A stretch of 64,000 nucleotides of DNA from Planctomycetota bacterium (GTDB taxonomy: Bacteria > Planctomycetota > Planctomycetia > Gemmatales > Gemmataceae): positions 51,428 through 115,427 of the forward strand of contig JACPPF010000183.1 in the NCBI GenBank assembly GCA_016191165.1, given 5' to 3'. Position numbers and translations under genes: made by a program. Shown in pieces: positions 7,451-16,159 of this stretch. The notes beneath the pieces are model-generated. The model ran no database searches and was not told the origin of the DNA. It worked only from the letters and a program-made list of their open reading frames with translations. Within the stretch, counting starts at the first letter, position 1. Each line of letters starts with the position of its first letter.

Positions 7451-8932
7451 ATGTGGACGAAGAAAGCCCTGCACAATCTCATCGAGGAAAAACTCCAGAA
7501 CCACCAGTTGATTGTCGTCGCCAATCGCGAGCCGTACATTCATCGCTTCGCGGGCGATCAGGTCGAGTGCATCAAGCCGGCCAGCGGCATGACCACGGCG
7601 CTGGATCCGATATTGCAGGCCTGTGGCGGGACCTGGGTAGCGCACGGAAGTGGCAACGCCGACCGCCATTCCGTGGACACCAAAAATCAAGTGCGTGTAC
7701 CTCCCGAGAACCCCAGTTATACACTCCGCCGCGTCTGGCTAACCAAAAAACAAGAACAGGGCTACTACTATGGCCTCGCCAATGAAGGGCTTTGGCCTTT
7801 GTGCCACGTCGCGTTTACGCGCCCCACCTTCAATCCGGCTGATTGGGAAATTTATCGGGAGGTCAACCAGCTCTTTGCCAAGGCGGTCCTGGAGGATGCG
7901 AATGACAAACCCGCGTTCGTCTTCATCCAGGATTACCATTTTGCTCTTCTGCCGCGCATGTTAAAAATGGCCAATCCCAACCTCATCGTCGCCCAATTCT
8001 GGCATATTCCCTGGCCCAACCGGGAAATCATGCGCGTTTTTCCCTGGGGCGAAGAGATGCTCGACGGCCTGCTGGGCAACGACCTGCTCGGCTTTCACCT
8101 GCGTCACCATTGCCAAAACTTTCTCGACACCGTTGACCGCGCCATCGAGGCGAAGGTGGATCAAGAGAACTCGCAGATCACCTGTGGTGGAAAGCTGACC
8201 GTCGTCCGCCCGTTTCCCATCAGCATCGACTACGACGCCCACGTTGAGCTGGCACAGACCGCCAAGGTTGAAAACGAAATGGCACGCTGGCGTCTTCGCA
8301 TTGGCCTCAAGGACAAACTCCTCGGGATCGGCATTGAACGTCTGGACTATACCAAGGGCATTCCGGAGCGACTGCGTGCAATCGATTATTTTCTGGAGCA
8401 CAACGCGGAATATCGGGAACGCCTGGTGTTCGTGCAAATTGCCGTGCCCAGTCGGGCGCACATTCCGCAGTATCAACGCCTCGACGAGGAGGTCGATCGC
8501 ATCACCGAGCAAATCAACTGGAAATGGAGCACGGATGACTGGCGCCCCATTTTGCTTCTGAAGGAACACCACAACCAGATCGAAATGATCGCGCTACACC
8601 GGCTGGCGAATTTTTGCATCGTCAGTTCCTTGCACGACGGCATGAACCTCGTGGCCAAGGAGCACGTCGCCAGCCGTTGCGACGAGGATGGCGTGTTGAT
8701 CCTGAGCCAGTTCACGGGGACCGCTCGCGAGTTGACCGATGCCCTGCTGGTGAATCCCTATTCCATGGAGGCCATGGCGGACGCCATTCGCCTGGCCCTT
8801 GAGTTGCCAGAAAGCGAACGGTGTAAACGCATGCAAAAAATGCGCGCCGCCGTCGCAAATAACAACATCTACCGCTGGGCGGGAAAGGTGTTCTCTGCCC
8901 TGGTGCGTTTCGATTTTCCCGAGGATGTTTGA
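7451..8932 (+). CDS. otsA: Trehalose-6-phosphate synthase
   Basis: GT20 glycosyltransferase of 493 residues transferring glucose from UDP-glucose to glucose-6-phosphate. It shows the N-terminal donor loop VVANREPYIH, the HDYH-like segment QDYHFALLPRML, FHLRHHCQNF, the IERLDYTKGIPERL motif and the C-terminal SLHDGMNLVAKE motif that binds the nucleotide sugar. Length is typical. ATG 7451 is chosen because AAGGAG lies directly upstream; an extended GTG start at 7418 precedes that site. It is followed by otsB, so the pair makes trehalose, an osmoprotectant. The 7282-7450 gap should hold the promoter, but no certain boxes are seen. Confidence 0.92.
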   Translation: MWTKKALHNLIEEKLQNHQLIVVANREPYIHRFAGDQVECIKPASGMTTALDPILQACGGTWVAHGSGNADRHSVDTKNQVRVPPENPSYTLRRVWLTKKQEQGYYYGLANEGLWPLCHVAFTRPTFNPADWEIYREVNQLFAKAVLEDANDKPAFVFIQDYHFALLPRMLKMANPNLIVAQFWHIPWPNREIMRVFPWGEEMLDGLLGNDLLGFHLRHHCQNFLDTVDRAIEAKVDQENSQITCGGKLTVVRPFPISIDYDAHVELAQTAKVENEMARWRLRIGLKDKLLGIGIERLDYTKGIPERLRAIDYFLEHNAEYRERLVFVQIAVPSRAHIPQYQRLDEEVDRITEQINWKWSTDDWRPILLLKEHHNQIEMIALHRLANFCIVSSLHDGMNLVAKEHVASRCDEDGVLILSQFTGTARELTDALLVNPYSMEAMADAIRLALELPESERCKRMQKMRAAVANNNIYRWAGKVFSALVRFDFPEDV

Positions 8933-9000
8933 CCGACGCGCTGCTTCCACCGTGGCCCACGCATCTGGGTCCACAATGGTTTCGCTTCAGGAGTGTTGCC

Positions 9001-9855
9001 GTGAGTTTGCCATTCTTTGACGACTTGCCAAATCTGACTGAGCGGCTCGTCAGCGCAGTCCACCTCGACGTTTTTTTGGACTTTGACGGCACGTTGGCTC
9101 CCCTGGTGGAGCACCCGGCGGATGCCAGTTTACCAGCGGTGACCAGGCGCCTGCTCGAAGCCCTTGCCACCGAGCCAAACGTCACGCTTGCCATCATCAG
9201 CGGTCGCGCCATCGATGACGTGGAGCATCGCCTCGGGATCGAGAATATTTTTTATTCCGGCAATCATGGCCATGAAATTCGCGACGCCGCGTTGCGCTTC
9301 CAGGCGCCCATCCCGGCGTCAGCACAGGCGGCTATGCGCGCTTTGGCCGGCACGTTGACGAAACGATTTCAAACCACGTCGGGCGTCCTGGTCGAGGACA
9401 AGGGGCCGACGATTAGCATTCACTATCGGCTGGCGCCGGAAGCCGAGTGGCCTGGCATCGCTCGCATGGTTCAGGAGGACCTGAAGGCGGCGAAACACCC
9501 GTTTCGCATCACCCACGGCAATAAGGTTTACGAAATCCGCGCCAGCACGGAGTGCGACAAGGGGACGGCATGCCGCTGGCTTTGCGAACAAATCGGCCAA
9601 GACGCATTGCCAATCTACGTGGGCGACGACGCGACCGACGAGGACGCGTTCGCCGCGCTGCCCGAGGGCATCACCGTTCGCGTCAAGCCGAGCGGAGTCA
9701 CGCTTGCCACGCATCACCTCGACGACCAGGCGGATGTGAATCGTTTCCTGAGCTGGCTTGCCGCCACGGTCAAACGCGTAGGTGAGCCCAAGACAAGGGT
9801 GCAGAGCAGGCCGGGCCAAGCGGGGACCAGCAACGCCATCGCGAACCTTTTGTGA
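9001..9855 (+). CDS. otsB: Trehalose-6-phosphate phosphatase
   Basis: HAD-type phosphatase of 284 residues. Motif I is FLDFDGTLAPLVEHP with the nucleophilic Asp, then IISGRAIDDVE, SGNHGHEIRD, DKGTACRWL and the acid-rich YVGDDATDEDAF motif that binds magnesium. It removes phosphate from trehalose-6-phosphate made by the preceding otsA product. GTG 9001 is preferred because of CAGGAG at the correct spacing. A TTG overlapping the otsA stop (8929) would add 24 residues lacking family similarity. Either way the genes form an operon. Confidence 0.9.
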   Translation: MSLPFFDDLPNLTERLVSAVHLDVFLDFDGTLAPLVEHPADASLPAVTRRLLEALATEPNVTLAIISGRAIDDVEHRLGIENIFYSGNHGHEIRDAALRFQAPIPASAQAAMRALAGTLTKRFQTTSGVLVEDKGPTISIHYRLAPEAEWPGIARMVQEDLKAAKHPFRITHGNKVYEIRASTECDKGTACRWLCEQIGQDALPIYVGDDATDEDAFAALPEGITVRVKPSGVTLATHHLDDQADVNRFLSWLAATVKRVGEPKTRVQSRPGQAGTSNAIANLL

Positions 9856-9954
9856 ATCCGGTCTGGGAGGTCGTTTTTACTGGCATGACGCAGCTTCTTC
9901 GGTTCTAATAGGTGGAGTTCTGAACATCGCAGGAACCCAACGCGGGAGGTTTTC

Positions 9955-11094
9955 ATGTCGAACAGGTCACGGATTCTATTCGCCAGTCTTTTGTGCATGT
10001 TGATTCTGGCAAACGCCCCGGGCGTCCACGGCCAAGGGCGCGACGGCGGGCGCCGACCGGGTCAAGAAGTGCGCGGGCCGATCAAGTCAATCGATGCGAC
10101 CAGCATCACGCTAACCTTTAGCGCCGGCCGGGATGCCGCGCCCACCGAGAAGACCTATGCGCTGGCCAAGGATGTCGAGATCTGCACGGGCATCGGGGGT
10201 TTCCGCTTCGGCGGGGCGTTCAAGGAGGCCAAGCGTGCCGACCTGAGCGAGGGCGTTCTGGTCGCGCTTGTCTTGAGCGCCGATCAAAAAAGCGTCGAGA
10301 GCATCGTCGCCGAGGAGCCGCTGGTGCGTGGCCAAATCAAGGCGGTTGACGCCAAGAAGAAAACAATTACCGTCACCCTCCAGGGCCGCGGACGCGAGGA
10401 GGCGGCTCCCGAAAAATCCTACACCATCGCCGCTGACGCCGAGGTTGGCATCGATGACGGGCGCGGGCGACGCTTCTCCATCCGCGAGGGCAAGCTCGAT
10501 GACCTGAGCGAAGGCGCCATCGTCACCCTGCGGCTCTCGCTCGATAAGAAGCTGGTCAACAGCATCCAGGCCGAGGGAGCGATGGTGTTTGGCACGCTCA
10601 AGTCGATCGACGCCGCCAAGCGCTCGCTGACGATCACCACGCGCCCGGCGCGCGGCGATGACGCTGCCGAGGAACGCACCGTGTCGGTTGCCAAGGAAGC
10701 CGTGGTCACGATGGATGACGGTCGAGGCCGACGGCTCTCCGTCAAGGAAGTCAAGCTCGCCGACCTTCCGGTCGGCTCAAATGTCATGGTTCGCATGGCC
10801 GTGGACCAGACGTTTGCCATGATGCTGCGAGCGGAAGGCCCGATGCTGAGCGGCATGCTAAAGGGGATTGATGCCGCCAAGAACACGATCACGATCGGCA
10901 TTCCAAAAAGTCGGACCGAGTTTGATGAGAAGACGTACACGCTCATCAAGGGCGCCCGCGTCATGCTCGACGGCAAGGAAACCAAGCTCGGCGATCTCAA
11001 AGTCGAAGACAATGGCCCGTTTTTGCAACTGCGTCTGACGCTCGATCAAAAGTCGGTTCAGAGCGTGCAGGCCCGCCAGCCCGGCTCCCGCTAA
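9955..11094 (+). CDS. Secreted protein with about four tandem beta-rich repeats
   Basis: The 379-residue protein starts with a signal peptide (RILFASLLCMLILANAPGVHG, cleavage near residue 26). It then carries four degenerate units of about 80 residues. Each follows the plan G-x-[IL]-K-[SAG]-[IV]-D-A-x-x-x-[ST]-[IL]-T[IV], a YAL/YTI-A strand, a V-x-[IM]-D-D-G-R-G-R element and a L-S-E-G/LPVG-x-x-V strand. This resembles DUF5666-type small barrel repeats seen in planctomycete exported proteins. No enzymatic motif is visible, and the likely place is periplasm or cell surface. A hairpin repeat follows the stop. It begins 99 nt after otsB and need not belong to that operon. Confidence 0.65.
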   Translation: MSNRSRILFASLLCMLILANAPGVHGQGRDGGRRPGQEVRGPIKSIDATSITLTFSAGRDAAPTEKTYALAKDVEICTGIGGFRFGGAFKEAKRADLSEGVLVALVLSADQKSVESIVAEEPLVRGQIKAVDAKKKTITVTLQGRGREEAAPEKSYTIAADAEVGIDDGRGRRFSIREGKLDDLSEGAIVTLRLSLDKKLVNSIQAEGAMVFGTLKSIDAAKRSLTITTRPARGDDAAEERTVSVAKEAVVTMDDGRGRRLSVKEVKLADLPVGSNVMVRMAVDQTFAMMLRAEGPMLSGMLKGIDAAKNTITIGIPKSRTEFDEKTYTLIKGARVMLDGKETKLGDLKVEDNGPFLQLRLTLDQKSVQSVQARQPGSR

Positions 11095-11097
11095 TCC

Positions 11098-11140
11098 ATC
11101 GAAGCCCGCAGGCGAGCGCGAGCGAGCCTGCGGGATCGAT
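11098..11140. repeat. Hairpin repeat downstream of the repeat-protein gene
   Basis: A 9-bp perfect stem (CCCGCAGGC / GCCTGCGGG) is enclosed by a further 5-bp stem (ATCGA / TCGAT) with a small internal bulge. The loop is purine/CG-rich. It sits 4 nt behind the stop codon and 48 nt ahead of antitoxin module 2. There is no T-tract, so it belongs to the intergenic palindrome class rather than to classical terminators. Confidence 0.7.
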
Positions 11141-11187
11141 CCCGAGAAAGGCGCGCCCTTTCCAGGTGGCCTGCAACAGGAAAAACA

Positions 11188-11565
11188 ATGAAAACCGATG
11201 AAATCCAGATTGTCGATCACGGCCGCGGGCCTCAGCTATCGACCAGCCGGATCACCGTGCTGGATGTGTTTTTCTACCTGCACCGCGGCTACGACTTTGA
11301 TTTCATTCACCGCGCCATGCCGAGTCTGACGGCTGAGGAATTTGCAGCGCTCGTCGCCTATGTCGAGGTTCACCGTGACGAACTCGTGGAGCAAGACCGG
11401 CGTGCTGAGGAATTTCACCGGCGCGGCATGGAGGCCCAACACGCCCGCGGCGGGATCTTCGCGGCGAGCGACGAAACGCTTACCACCGAGGAACGGATTG
11501 CCCGCCTGAAGGAAAAAATGAGGGCGCGCTTGACGGAGAAAAACGGTGCCCGTCATTCTGATTGA
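11188..11565 (+). CDS. DUF433-type antitoxin, module 2
   Basis: Paralogue of the 4011 gene, 125 residues. The DUF433 domain covers about residues 1-60 (GRGPQLSTSRITVLDVFFYL, MPSLTAEEFAALV) and is followed by a charged helical tail. It overlaps the downstream toxin gene by 20 nt, the same overlap as in module 1. The product should bind both operator DNA and the toxin. Two diverged copies within 7.2 kb, both beside fhc genes, suggest local duplication or two independent acquisitions of the same system. Confidence 0.8.
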   Translation: MKTDEIQIVDHGRGPQLSTSRITVLDVFFYLHRGYDFDFIHRAMPSLTAEEFAALVAYVEVHRDELVEQDRRAEEFHRRGMEAQHARGGIFAASDETLTTEERIARLKEKMRARLTEKNGARHSD

Positions 11566-11953
11566 CACAAACATCGAGGGCCACGGCGCTCACATCTGGA
11601 TGCACATGAGAACCGCCACGTGGCAAGATCTGACCGATGCCCTCGGTGTAACGATGCGTCAATTTTGCGATGTCGGTCTCGACGCAGCCTCCCCTGACGA
11701 TGTCGTATGGCGTTTTTGCCAGGCAGAAGAGTTCTATTTGCTGACCAGCAACCGTAATGAGGAATCGGATAATTCTCTTGAAGCAACGTTGCGTCGCGAA
11801 GGTACGCCGACGAGCCTGCCTGTGATCACACTGCCATTGCCTGACCGCGTTTTCCAAAGCTCCTCCTTTTGTGATCGTGTGGTGGAAAAACTCTTCGACT
11901 ACTTGCTATACGCCGAGAACATCCGCGGAGCGGGAAGACTTTATTTGCCATGA
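11546..11953 (+). CDS. PIN-like toxin candidate, module 2
   Basis: The 135-residue protein begins VPVILIDTNIEGHGAHIWMH: the acidic LIDTN motif at the very start is a PIN-domain hallmark. The LLTSNRNEESDNSLEATL segment matches LITANRNKKSADSLEETI of module 1, and the end YLLYAENIRGAGRLYLP is also shared. GTG 11546 is used, with GGAG 11 nt upstream. It converges on fhcC, whose stop is only 30 nt away, so it lies tail to tail with the C1 gene. Predicted to be an RNase toxin neutralised by the DUF433 partner. Confidence 0.68.
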   Translation: MPVILIDTNIEGHGAHIWMHMRTATWQDLTDALGVTMRQFCDVGLDAASPDDVVWRFCQAEEFYLLTSNRNEESDNSLEATLRREGTPTSLPVITLPLPDRVFQSSSFCDRVVEKLFDYLLYAENIRGAGRLYLP

Positions 11954-11983
11954 ATTGGCCTTGTCCACAAAGGATCGTGCAAA

Positions 11984-12790
11984 TCATCCGACATTCCACA
12001 CCAAAATCTCCCCATGCCCCGGCACCGACGAGTCGCCGCAGTAACGCTCGTACATCCCGTCATGCGGAATCGAAAGCCCAAGCAACTTGAGGTGTTTGGC
12101 ATACAGGCCAAGGAACGTGGGATCGTAAGAACACGAATAGGAGAAGGTCGGCAACAGCTTGAGCGGCTTCATGGACACGATGGTGCCGCGAAACATCCAG
12201 GCGCCGGTGCGGATCTCGGCGCCGCTCATGAGGAAGATGGTCCCGCCCTTCATTTGCAGGCCGGCGAAGTCACGCGCCACGCCGCCGATGACGATGATGC
12301 CGCGTTTCATGCGCATGCCGACTTCGAGCCCCGCGGCCCCGCCGACGAGGATGGCGCCGCCGTTCATACCGGCCAAACTGCCGCGATAGGCGGCGCCGAC
12401 CTGCCCGCCGGCATTGCCCGCGATGCGGATCAGGCCATTCCTCATCTCGGCGCCGACCCAGTCCGAAGCGTTGCCGGTGACCTCGATGGTCCCGCCTTTC
12501 ATGTAAGCACCCAGGTGCATGCCCACGTTACCGTGGATCTTGATGTGGCCGCGCGTCATGGCCCGGCCGATCCACTTGACCTTGGCGAGGTCGCCGTGGA
12601 TTTCGAGGTGATCGCTGGCGGCGCCATCCACGTCGAAGAAATCATCGAGCCGAACCTGGCGCTTGCCGAGGAAGACGGGCAACGCGCGGATGGCGTCGTT
12701 GGCCAGGCCGACCATGTGATCGGGGTTGATGTGCTCGGCTTCGAGCGGGACGTTCGGTTGTTGTTTGAGGGTGAGGGTGATGCTGCTCAT
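11984..12790 (-). CDS. fhcC: Formylmethanofuran dehydrogenase subunit C
   Basis: The 268-residue protein has the repeated G-x-x-x-x-x-x-G-x-x-x-x-G pattern of the right-handed beta-helix found in FwdC/FhcC and the GltB C-terminal domain. About seven turns are visible between residues 70 and 200 (MTRGHIKIHGNVG, MKGGTIEVTGNA, MRNGLIRIAGNAG, MNGGAILVGGAAG, MKRGIIVIGGVARD, MKGGTIFLMSGAE). In the archaeal and methylotroph complexes this subunit is the scaffold holding A, B and D. It lies downstream of an antitoxin-like gene (11 nt gap) on the minus strand in the same direction as fhcA. Five genes now separate A from C. Confidence 0.88.
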   Translation of the reverse strand: MSSITLTLKQQPNVPLEAEHINPDHMVGLANDAIRALPVFLGKRQVRLDDFFDVDGAASDHLEIHGDLAKVKWIGRAMTRGHIKIHGNVGMHLGAYMKGGTIEVTGNASDWVGAEMRNGLIRIAGNAGGQVGAAYRGSLAGMNGGAILVGGAAGLEVGMRMKRGIIVIGGVARDFAGLQMKGGTIFLMSGAEIRTGAWMFRGTIVSMKPLKLLPTFSYSCSYDPTFLGLYAKHLKLLGLSIPHDGMYERYCGDSSVPGHGEILVWNVG

Positions 12791-12800
12791 ACGCTACATC

Positions 12801-13067
12801 TTACGGATGTGAACGATGGCGAGATGCATCATCTTGAGTGAGGATCTCCGCGATTTGGGCCCCGGTCAAATCCACGCTGCCCGGTTGATCGCAGTGAACA
12901 AGAGGAAACTGAATGCGTCGCTTTTCGCCGGCACGTTTCGGCTGCGCTTGAGCCGGATAAGTGACGGTGACTGCAGCGCCCTCCGGCAAGGGGAGCGAAC
13001 CTTCCAAAACCACGACGCCGTGGTGAACGTGACCTTGAATTACCATACTATCATTATTCTCGTTCAA
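12801..13067 (-). CDS. Small antitoxin-like protein (AF2212-like), orphan
   Basis: 88 residues with an N-terminal beta-strand pattern VIQGHVHHGVVVLEGSLPLP followed by EGAAVTVTYP. This is the typical start of DUF104/AF2212-like antitoxins paired with PIN toxins. A basic linker and a C-terminal segment (GAQIAEILTQDD) follow. No PIN-domain gene is adjacent, so it is an orphan or regulates in trans. It precedes fhcC by 11 nt and is probably co-transcribed with it. The start could be 13067 or the ATG at 13046, which begins the first strand. Confidence 0.6.
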   Translation of the reverse strand: MNENNDSMVIQGHVHHGVVVLEGSLPLPEGAAVTVTYPAQAQPKRAGEKRRIQFPLVHCDQPGSVDLTGAQIAEILTQDDASRHRSHP

Positions 13068-13105
13068 TCGTTGGAATCAAGTGCAATGTGATTTCCGGTA
13101 GTTTC

Positions 13106-13642
13106 TTAATTTCGTGTTGCAACGATTGGTTCGGCCGGGAGTTTCGCTTTCGCAATTGCCTTCCATATTTCGGGGACGATTTCTTTGGCAGCCCAATCCT
13201 GATTCGCCTGATCACAAGCCGCTTGCCAATCCGCCGTGTGAACATCTGCCTGAAGGGCCGTTTTGTAGAACGGGACGACCTCGAAGTGATTGTCCGAAGC
13301 AAGCTCCCATGCACGCTCCCATGTTGGGTGATTAGGGGCGAGGCGCGTTGCACCAACGATCACCAGGCATTTCCTCAGAATCAGCGGTTTCAGGCATCGG
13401 TCCAGATGTTCGGGTGTGTCGCCCGGACTGGCGAAGCCGACCAACACGTCGTCGATCCTTAGAATGAGTCCCCAGACCTCGGGCGGACCACTCCCCCTTT
13501 TGCGCGGACGCCTTTCTCCCTGGGAGTAAACTTGAGTGCAAGCCTTCCCCATCTGCTTAATCATCTGCTCGTAGGCAAAGCTGATTGCTGCCGACTTGCC
13601 GTAACTGGGATTGCCCCGAATAATGATCATCGTCTTTTCCAT
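13106..13642 (-). CDS. P-loop protein of unknown function, 178 aa
   Basis: The N-terminus MEKTMIIIRGNPSYGKSAAI holds a Walker A motif (GNPSYGKS) directly after the first hydrophobic strand, so it should bind ATP or GTP. A later hydrophobic strand LVGFASPGDTPEH and KCLVIVGATRL could supply Walker B-like or sugar-kinase-like elements, but no family is certain. There is no membrane segment. It lies among antitoxin-like genes and would suit a small kinase or a toxin of zeta type. ATG 13642 is chosen because it sits immediately before the P-loop strand; an extension to 13684 has no similarity. Confidence 0.55.
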   Translation of the reverse strand: MEKTMIIIRGNPSYGKSAAISFAYEQMIKQMGKACTQVYSQGERRPRKRGSGPPEVWGLILRIDDVLVGFASPGDTPEHLDRCLKPLILRKCLVIVGATRLAPNHPTWERAWELASDNHFEVVPFYKTALQADVHTADWQAACDQANQDWAAKEIVPEIWKAIAKAKLPAEPIVATRN

Positions 13643-13715
13643 CGCCGTTCCTCCACACCTCTTGATTGCCGCGAAGCCCGTCAACTCAACCCGCGGTCGT
13701 TTGACAATAGCGGCA

Positions 13716-13958
13716 TCATTTTCTCCTGGAGCGCTCCCCGATGCGATCGGCTTTGCGATCCGCGGCCTGCGACTCTTCGAAGCCTTTCAATTCGGCACCC
13801 CACTCGCCGCTGATGAACTTCTGTGCGATCTCATGGCGACGTTTCAGCATGAGCGCATCGAGGACGAATCTGCGAATTGCCCGGGCCTTCTTCTTTTCGC
13901 CCGTCATGCGGCAGATATCTTTGACGTCGGATTCCGGTAATTCGATAGTGATTTTCAT
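13716..13958 (-). CDS. Small VapB-like antitoxin candidate, 80 aa
   Basis: Begins MKITIELPESDVKDICRMTG, a ribbon-helix-helix-like start with one beta-strand (KITIELP) followed by a helix. KKKARAIRRFVLDALMLKRR then gives a basic helix and an acidic-to-basic tail. Similar small proteins act as VapB-type antitoxins. No toxin gene lies next to it; the downstream neighbour is the P-loop protein, 73 nt away, which could be its partner. Function is inferred from the N-terminal pattern only. Confidence 0.55.
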   Translation of the reverse strand: MKITIELPESDVKDICRMTGEKKKARAIRRFVLDALMLKRRHEIAQKFISGEWGAELKGFEESQAADRKADRIGERSRRK

Positions 13959-14026
13959 ACTCTGATGGCTTTGGACTTATTTGACCTAAGAACAATCAAT
14001 TACGTTTCTTTTCGGCACATTACGTT

Positions 14027-14239
14027 TCATTTGTGCGGCGGTTTGTCGTCGATCCAATCCCACAAGACGGAACCTTGGTGCCCGTCGTCCCATTTCACGA
14101 ACGCGCCCCATTCGTTGCGCACGCCGGTGACTACGCCAGATTGTTGCCCGTCTGGGCGGTTCAGGGTCTTTCGGCCATCCTTGCCACGGCTCAAATAGTA
14201 AATCCTGGTTCCTACTGGATACGTTACTATCATCGCCAC
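14027..14239 (-). CDS. Hypothetical protein, 70 aa
   Basis: Small protein with a likely single beta-barrel: VTYPVGTRIYYLSRGKDGRK, then GVVTGVRNEWGAFVKWDDG, a Tudor/SH3-like alternation with conserved-looking Trp and Asp residues. It may bind nucleic acid or a peptide. No family is recognised. It is oriented like fhcA and fhcC and fills the space between them. Nothing else is supported in 14240-14394. Confidence 0.4.
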   Translation of the reverse strand: MAMIVTYPVGTRIYYLSRGKDGRKTLNRPDGQQSGVVTGVRNEWGAFVKWDDGHQGSVLWDWIDDKPPHK

Positions 14240-14394
14240 GGTCCTTTCAGGTTGGGACGCCCAAACGAAAACAGGACGAATGATTCGCCCTGTTATTATC
14301 TGTCCTCTTGCGAATTACGCAACCAAATTCAAGCCTGAATCATCGGCAACAATTCCCGGCATTCTTCTTATCAGATTGCCTTGCCCGGCGAATG

Positions 14395-16017
14395 CTACAA
14401 ATCCCGCACCTGCATCCCATGCACGCGCTCTGCCTCCACCGGGTAATTCTCGAACGACATCGTGTAGTATTGCTGGAACCACGGCTTCAAATAATCCTCG
14501 ATCGTTTCATCGTAGGCCGGCTTGACGACGAACTCCCGGCCCTGGCGCACATTACGGATATCGCCTTCCTCGACGACAATCTCGCCATCCTTGATGACGT
14601 AACGCGGATAGCGGAACATGTGCTCGCCGTCAGGATTTTGGTTGAAGATTGCGATATCCGCGTCGGCCCCAATGCCCAGATGCCCCTTGTGCGGCAACCC
14701 CAGCGCGCGGGCTGGGCCGGCGGAGGTGATGATGGCGATTTCGTAAAGCGAATACTCCCGATTCAGATCGGCGAGCACGATGCGCGACAGCGCCTTGGGC
14801 GGCAGCTTCTTGACTCGCTCCTTGCGGAAATCAGCATTCATCAAGAGGTGTACGATTTCCGGGTAACGCCAAAAGCAGGCGCCGTTGGGGTGATCGGTGG
14901 TCAGGAAGATGCGCCAGGGATCGTCGATCAACAAGAGCAACTCCAGGCCGACCGCCCATTGCACGGCATTGACGAGGTTCGAGCCCTTGTAGGTATAGGG
15001 GACGATGCCGCAGCCGGTCTCGTTTTCGACATCGAGGTTGCCCCACTTGCGACCCGTGAGTTGATAGAGCAGGTGCTGCCACGGTCCGTCGGCGGTGATG
15101 GTGACGGCGTTGCCGAAGAGGACGGCGCCGGCGTCGCAGGTGAGGTTCTTGTGTTGGTTGAAGTAGTCGGCGATCTGGGTCGCCTCGGAGCGCATCGAAT
15201 GCCAGTCATCGCCGCCGTAGGCGTGAAATTGCAAATGGGCCATGTGGGCGCGATGCCCTTCGAGGACCTTCATGGTTTCGAGTGTGGTTGCGACGTTGCC
15301 CGGCGCGCCCAGGTTGTTGCAGTGCAGATGCAGCGGGTGCGGCAGGTTCATCTCGTCGATCATCCTGGCGAGATTGCCGACAATCATCGACGGGGTGAGC
15401 TTGCCATAGCCATGAACGGGCTCGGCCATCTGCTTGGCGTCCTTGCCCCACTTCCAGGCGGTGACGCCGCCGGGGTTGACGGCCTTGACGCCATAGGCCT
15501 TGGCCGCCCAGATCATCCAGGCGACGACGTGCTTGGCCCGCTCGTAATCGCCGGCCTCCAGAAGATCCATCACGATCTCGTTGTTGGCCATCAAAAGGCA
15601 ACAGGTCTTGTCCACGATGGGCGTGTCGCGCAACTCCTCGTGCGTGTGTTTGGCGGAGAGCACGGGCACGGCCGCCTCGTTGACCGTGGTGTAGCCCATG
15701 CCCGCGTAGAGGTAGCCGGTCGCGAATGTGGTCGGCGTCGGTCCGCCAATGCCGGCGCGCGTCTCGGCGGTGCGCATGAACTTGGCGGCGACGCGCTGAT
15801 TCTCCGGCGTCATCGCCCGCGCGAAGTTGAGCGCCCCGCCCGCGACATGCGTGTGAATATCGACGCCGCCGGGGAAGACGATCATGCCGGTGGCGTCGAT
15901 AGTGCGTCCGCCCTGGGCATCGGCGACGATCTTGCCGTTGTCGATGAAGATGTCCTTGATGACGCCGTCGATGTTATTGGCGGGGTCGTAGACTTTTCCG
16001 CCGATGATGCGAAGCAT
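14395..16017 (-). CDS. fhcA: Formylmethanofuran dehydrogenase subunit A (amidohydrolase)
   Basis: 540-residue metal-dependent amidohydrolase, the subunit that hydrolyses or forms formyl-methanofuran-type amides using formate from subunit B. It shows MLRIIGGKVYDPANNIDGVI at the start, the binuclear-metal motif PGGVDIHTHVAGG, HLHCNNLGAPGN, and the late TTDHPNG motif carrying the catalytic Asp/His. The C-terminal GHLGIGADADIAIFNQNPDG segment is typical of the family. ATG 16017 is chosen because the conserved MLRI start aligns with archaeal FwdA and with the fragment at 5247; a longer frame to 16080 adds unrelated residues. With FhcB, FhcC and FmdD in this window, the formyltransferase subunit FhcD is the member not seen. 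Confidence 0.92.
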   Translation of the reverse strand: MLRIIGGKVYDPANNIDGVIKDIFIDNGKIVADAQGGRTIDATGMIVFPGGVDIHTHVAGGALNFARAMTPENQRVAAKFMRTAETRAGIGGPTPTTFATGYLYAGMGYTTVNEAAVPVLSAKHTHEELRDTPIVDKTCCLLMANNEIVMDLLEAGDYERAKHVVAWMIWAAKAYGVKAVNPGGVTAWKWGKDAKQMAEPVHGYGKLTPSMIVGNLARMIDEMNLPHPLHLHCNNLGAPGNVATTLETMKVLEGHRAHMAHLQFHAYGGDDWHSMRSEATQIADYFNQHKNLTCDAGAVLFGNAVTITADGPWQHLLYQLTGRKWGNLDVENETGCGIVPYTYKGSNLVNAVQWAVGLELLLLIDDPWRIFLTTDHPNGACFWRYPEIVHLLMNADFRKERVKKLPPKALSRIVLADLNREYSLYEIAIITSAGPARALGLPHKGHLGIGADADIAIFNQNPDGEHMFRYPRYVIKDGEIVVEEGDIRNVRQGREFVVKPAYDETIEDYLKPWFQQYYTMSFENYPVEAERVHGMQVRDL

Positions 16018-16159
16018 GCGTTTGGGTTCTCGCCATGATGAATCAGGGAAATTCGACGCTGTAATTGTAGTAGTTGTCACGTCCTCGGATTCTTCAAACG
16101 GCGCCCGCTGCCGTTATCAAATGGAACCCCGCGAGAATCCGTACTGTCTCGATTTGACC

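Noticed and set aside
14308..16038. 576-codon open frame antisense to fhcA
   Set aside because: Mirror of a high-GC coding gene; its translation is Arg/Gly/Asp/His-rich without motifs, whereas the opposite strand is clear FhcA.
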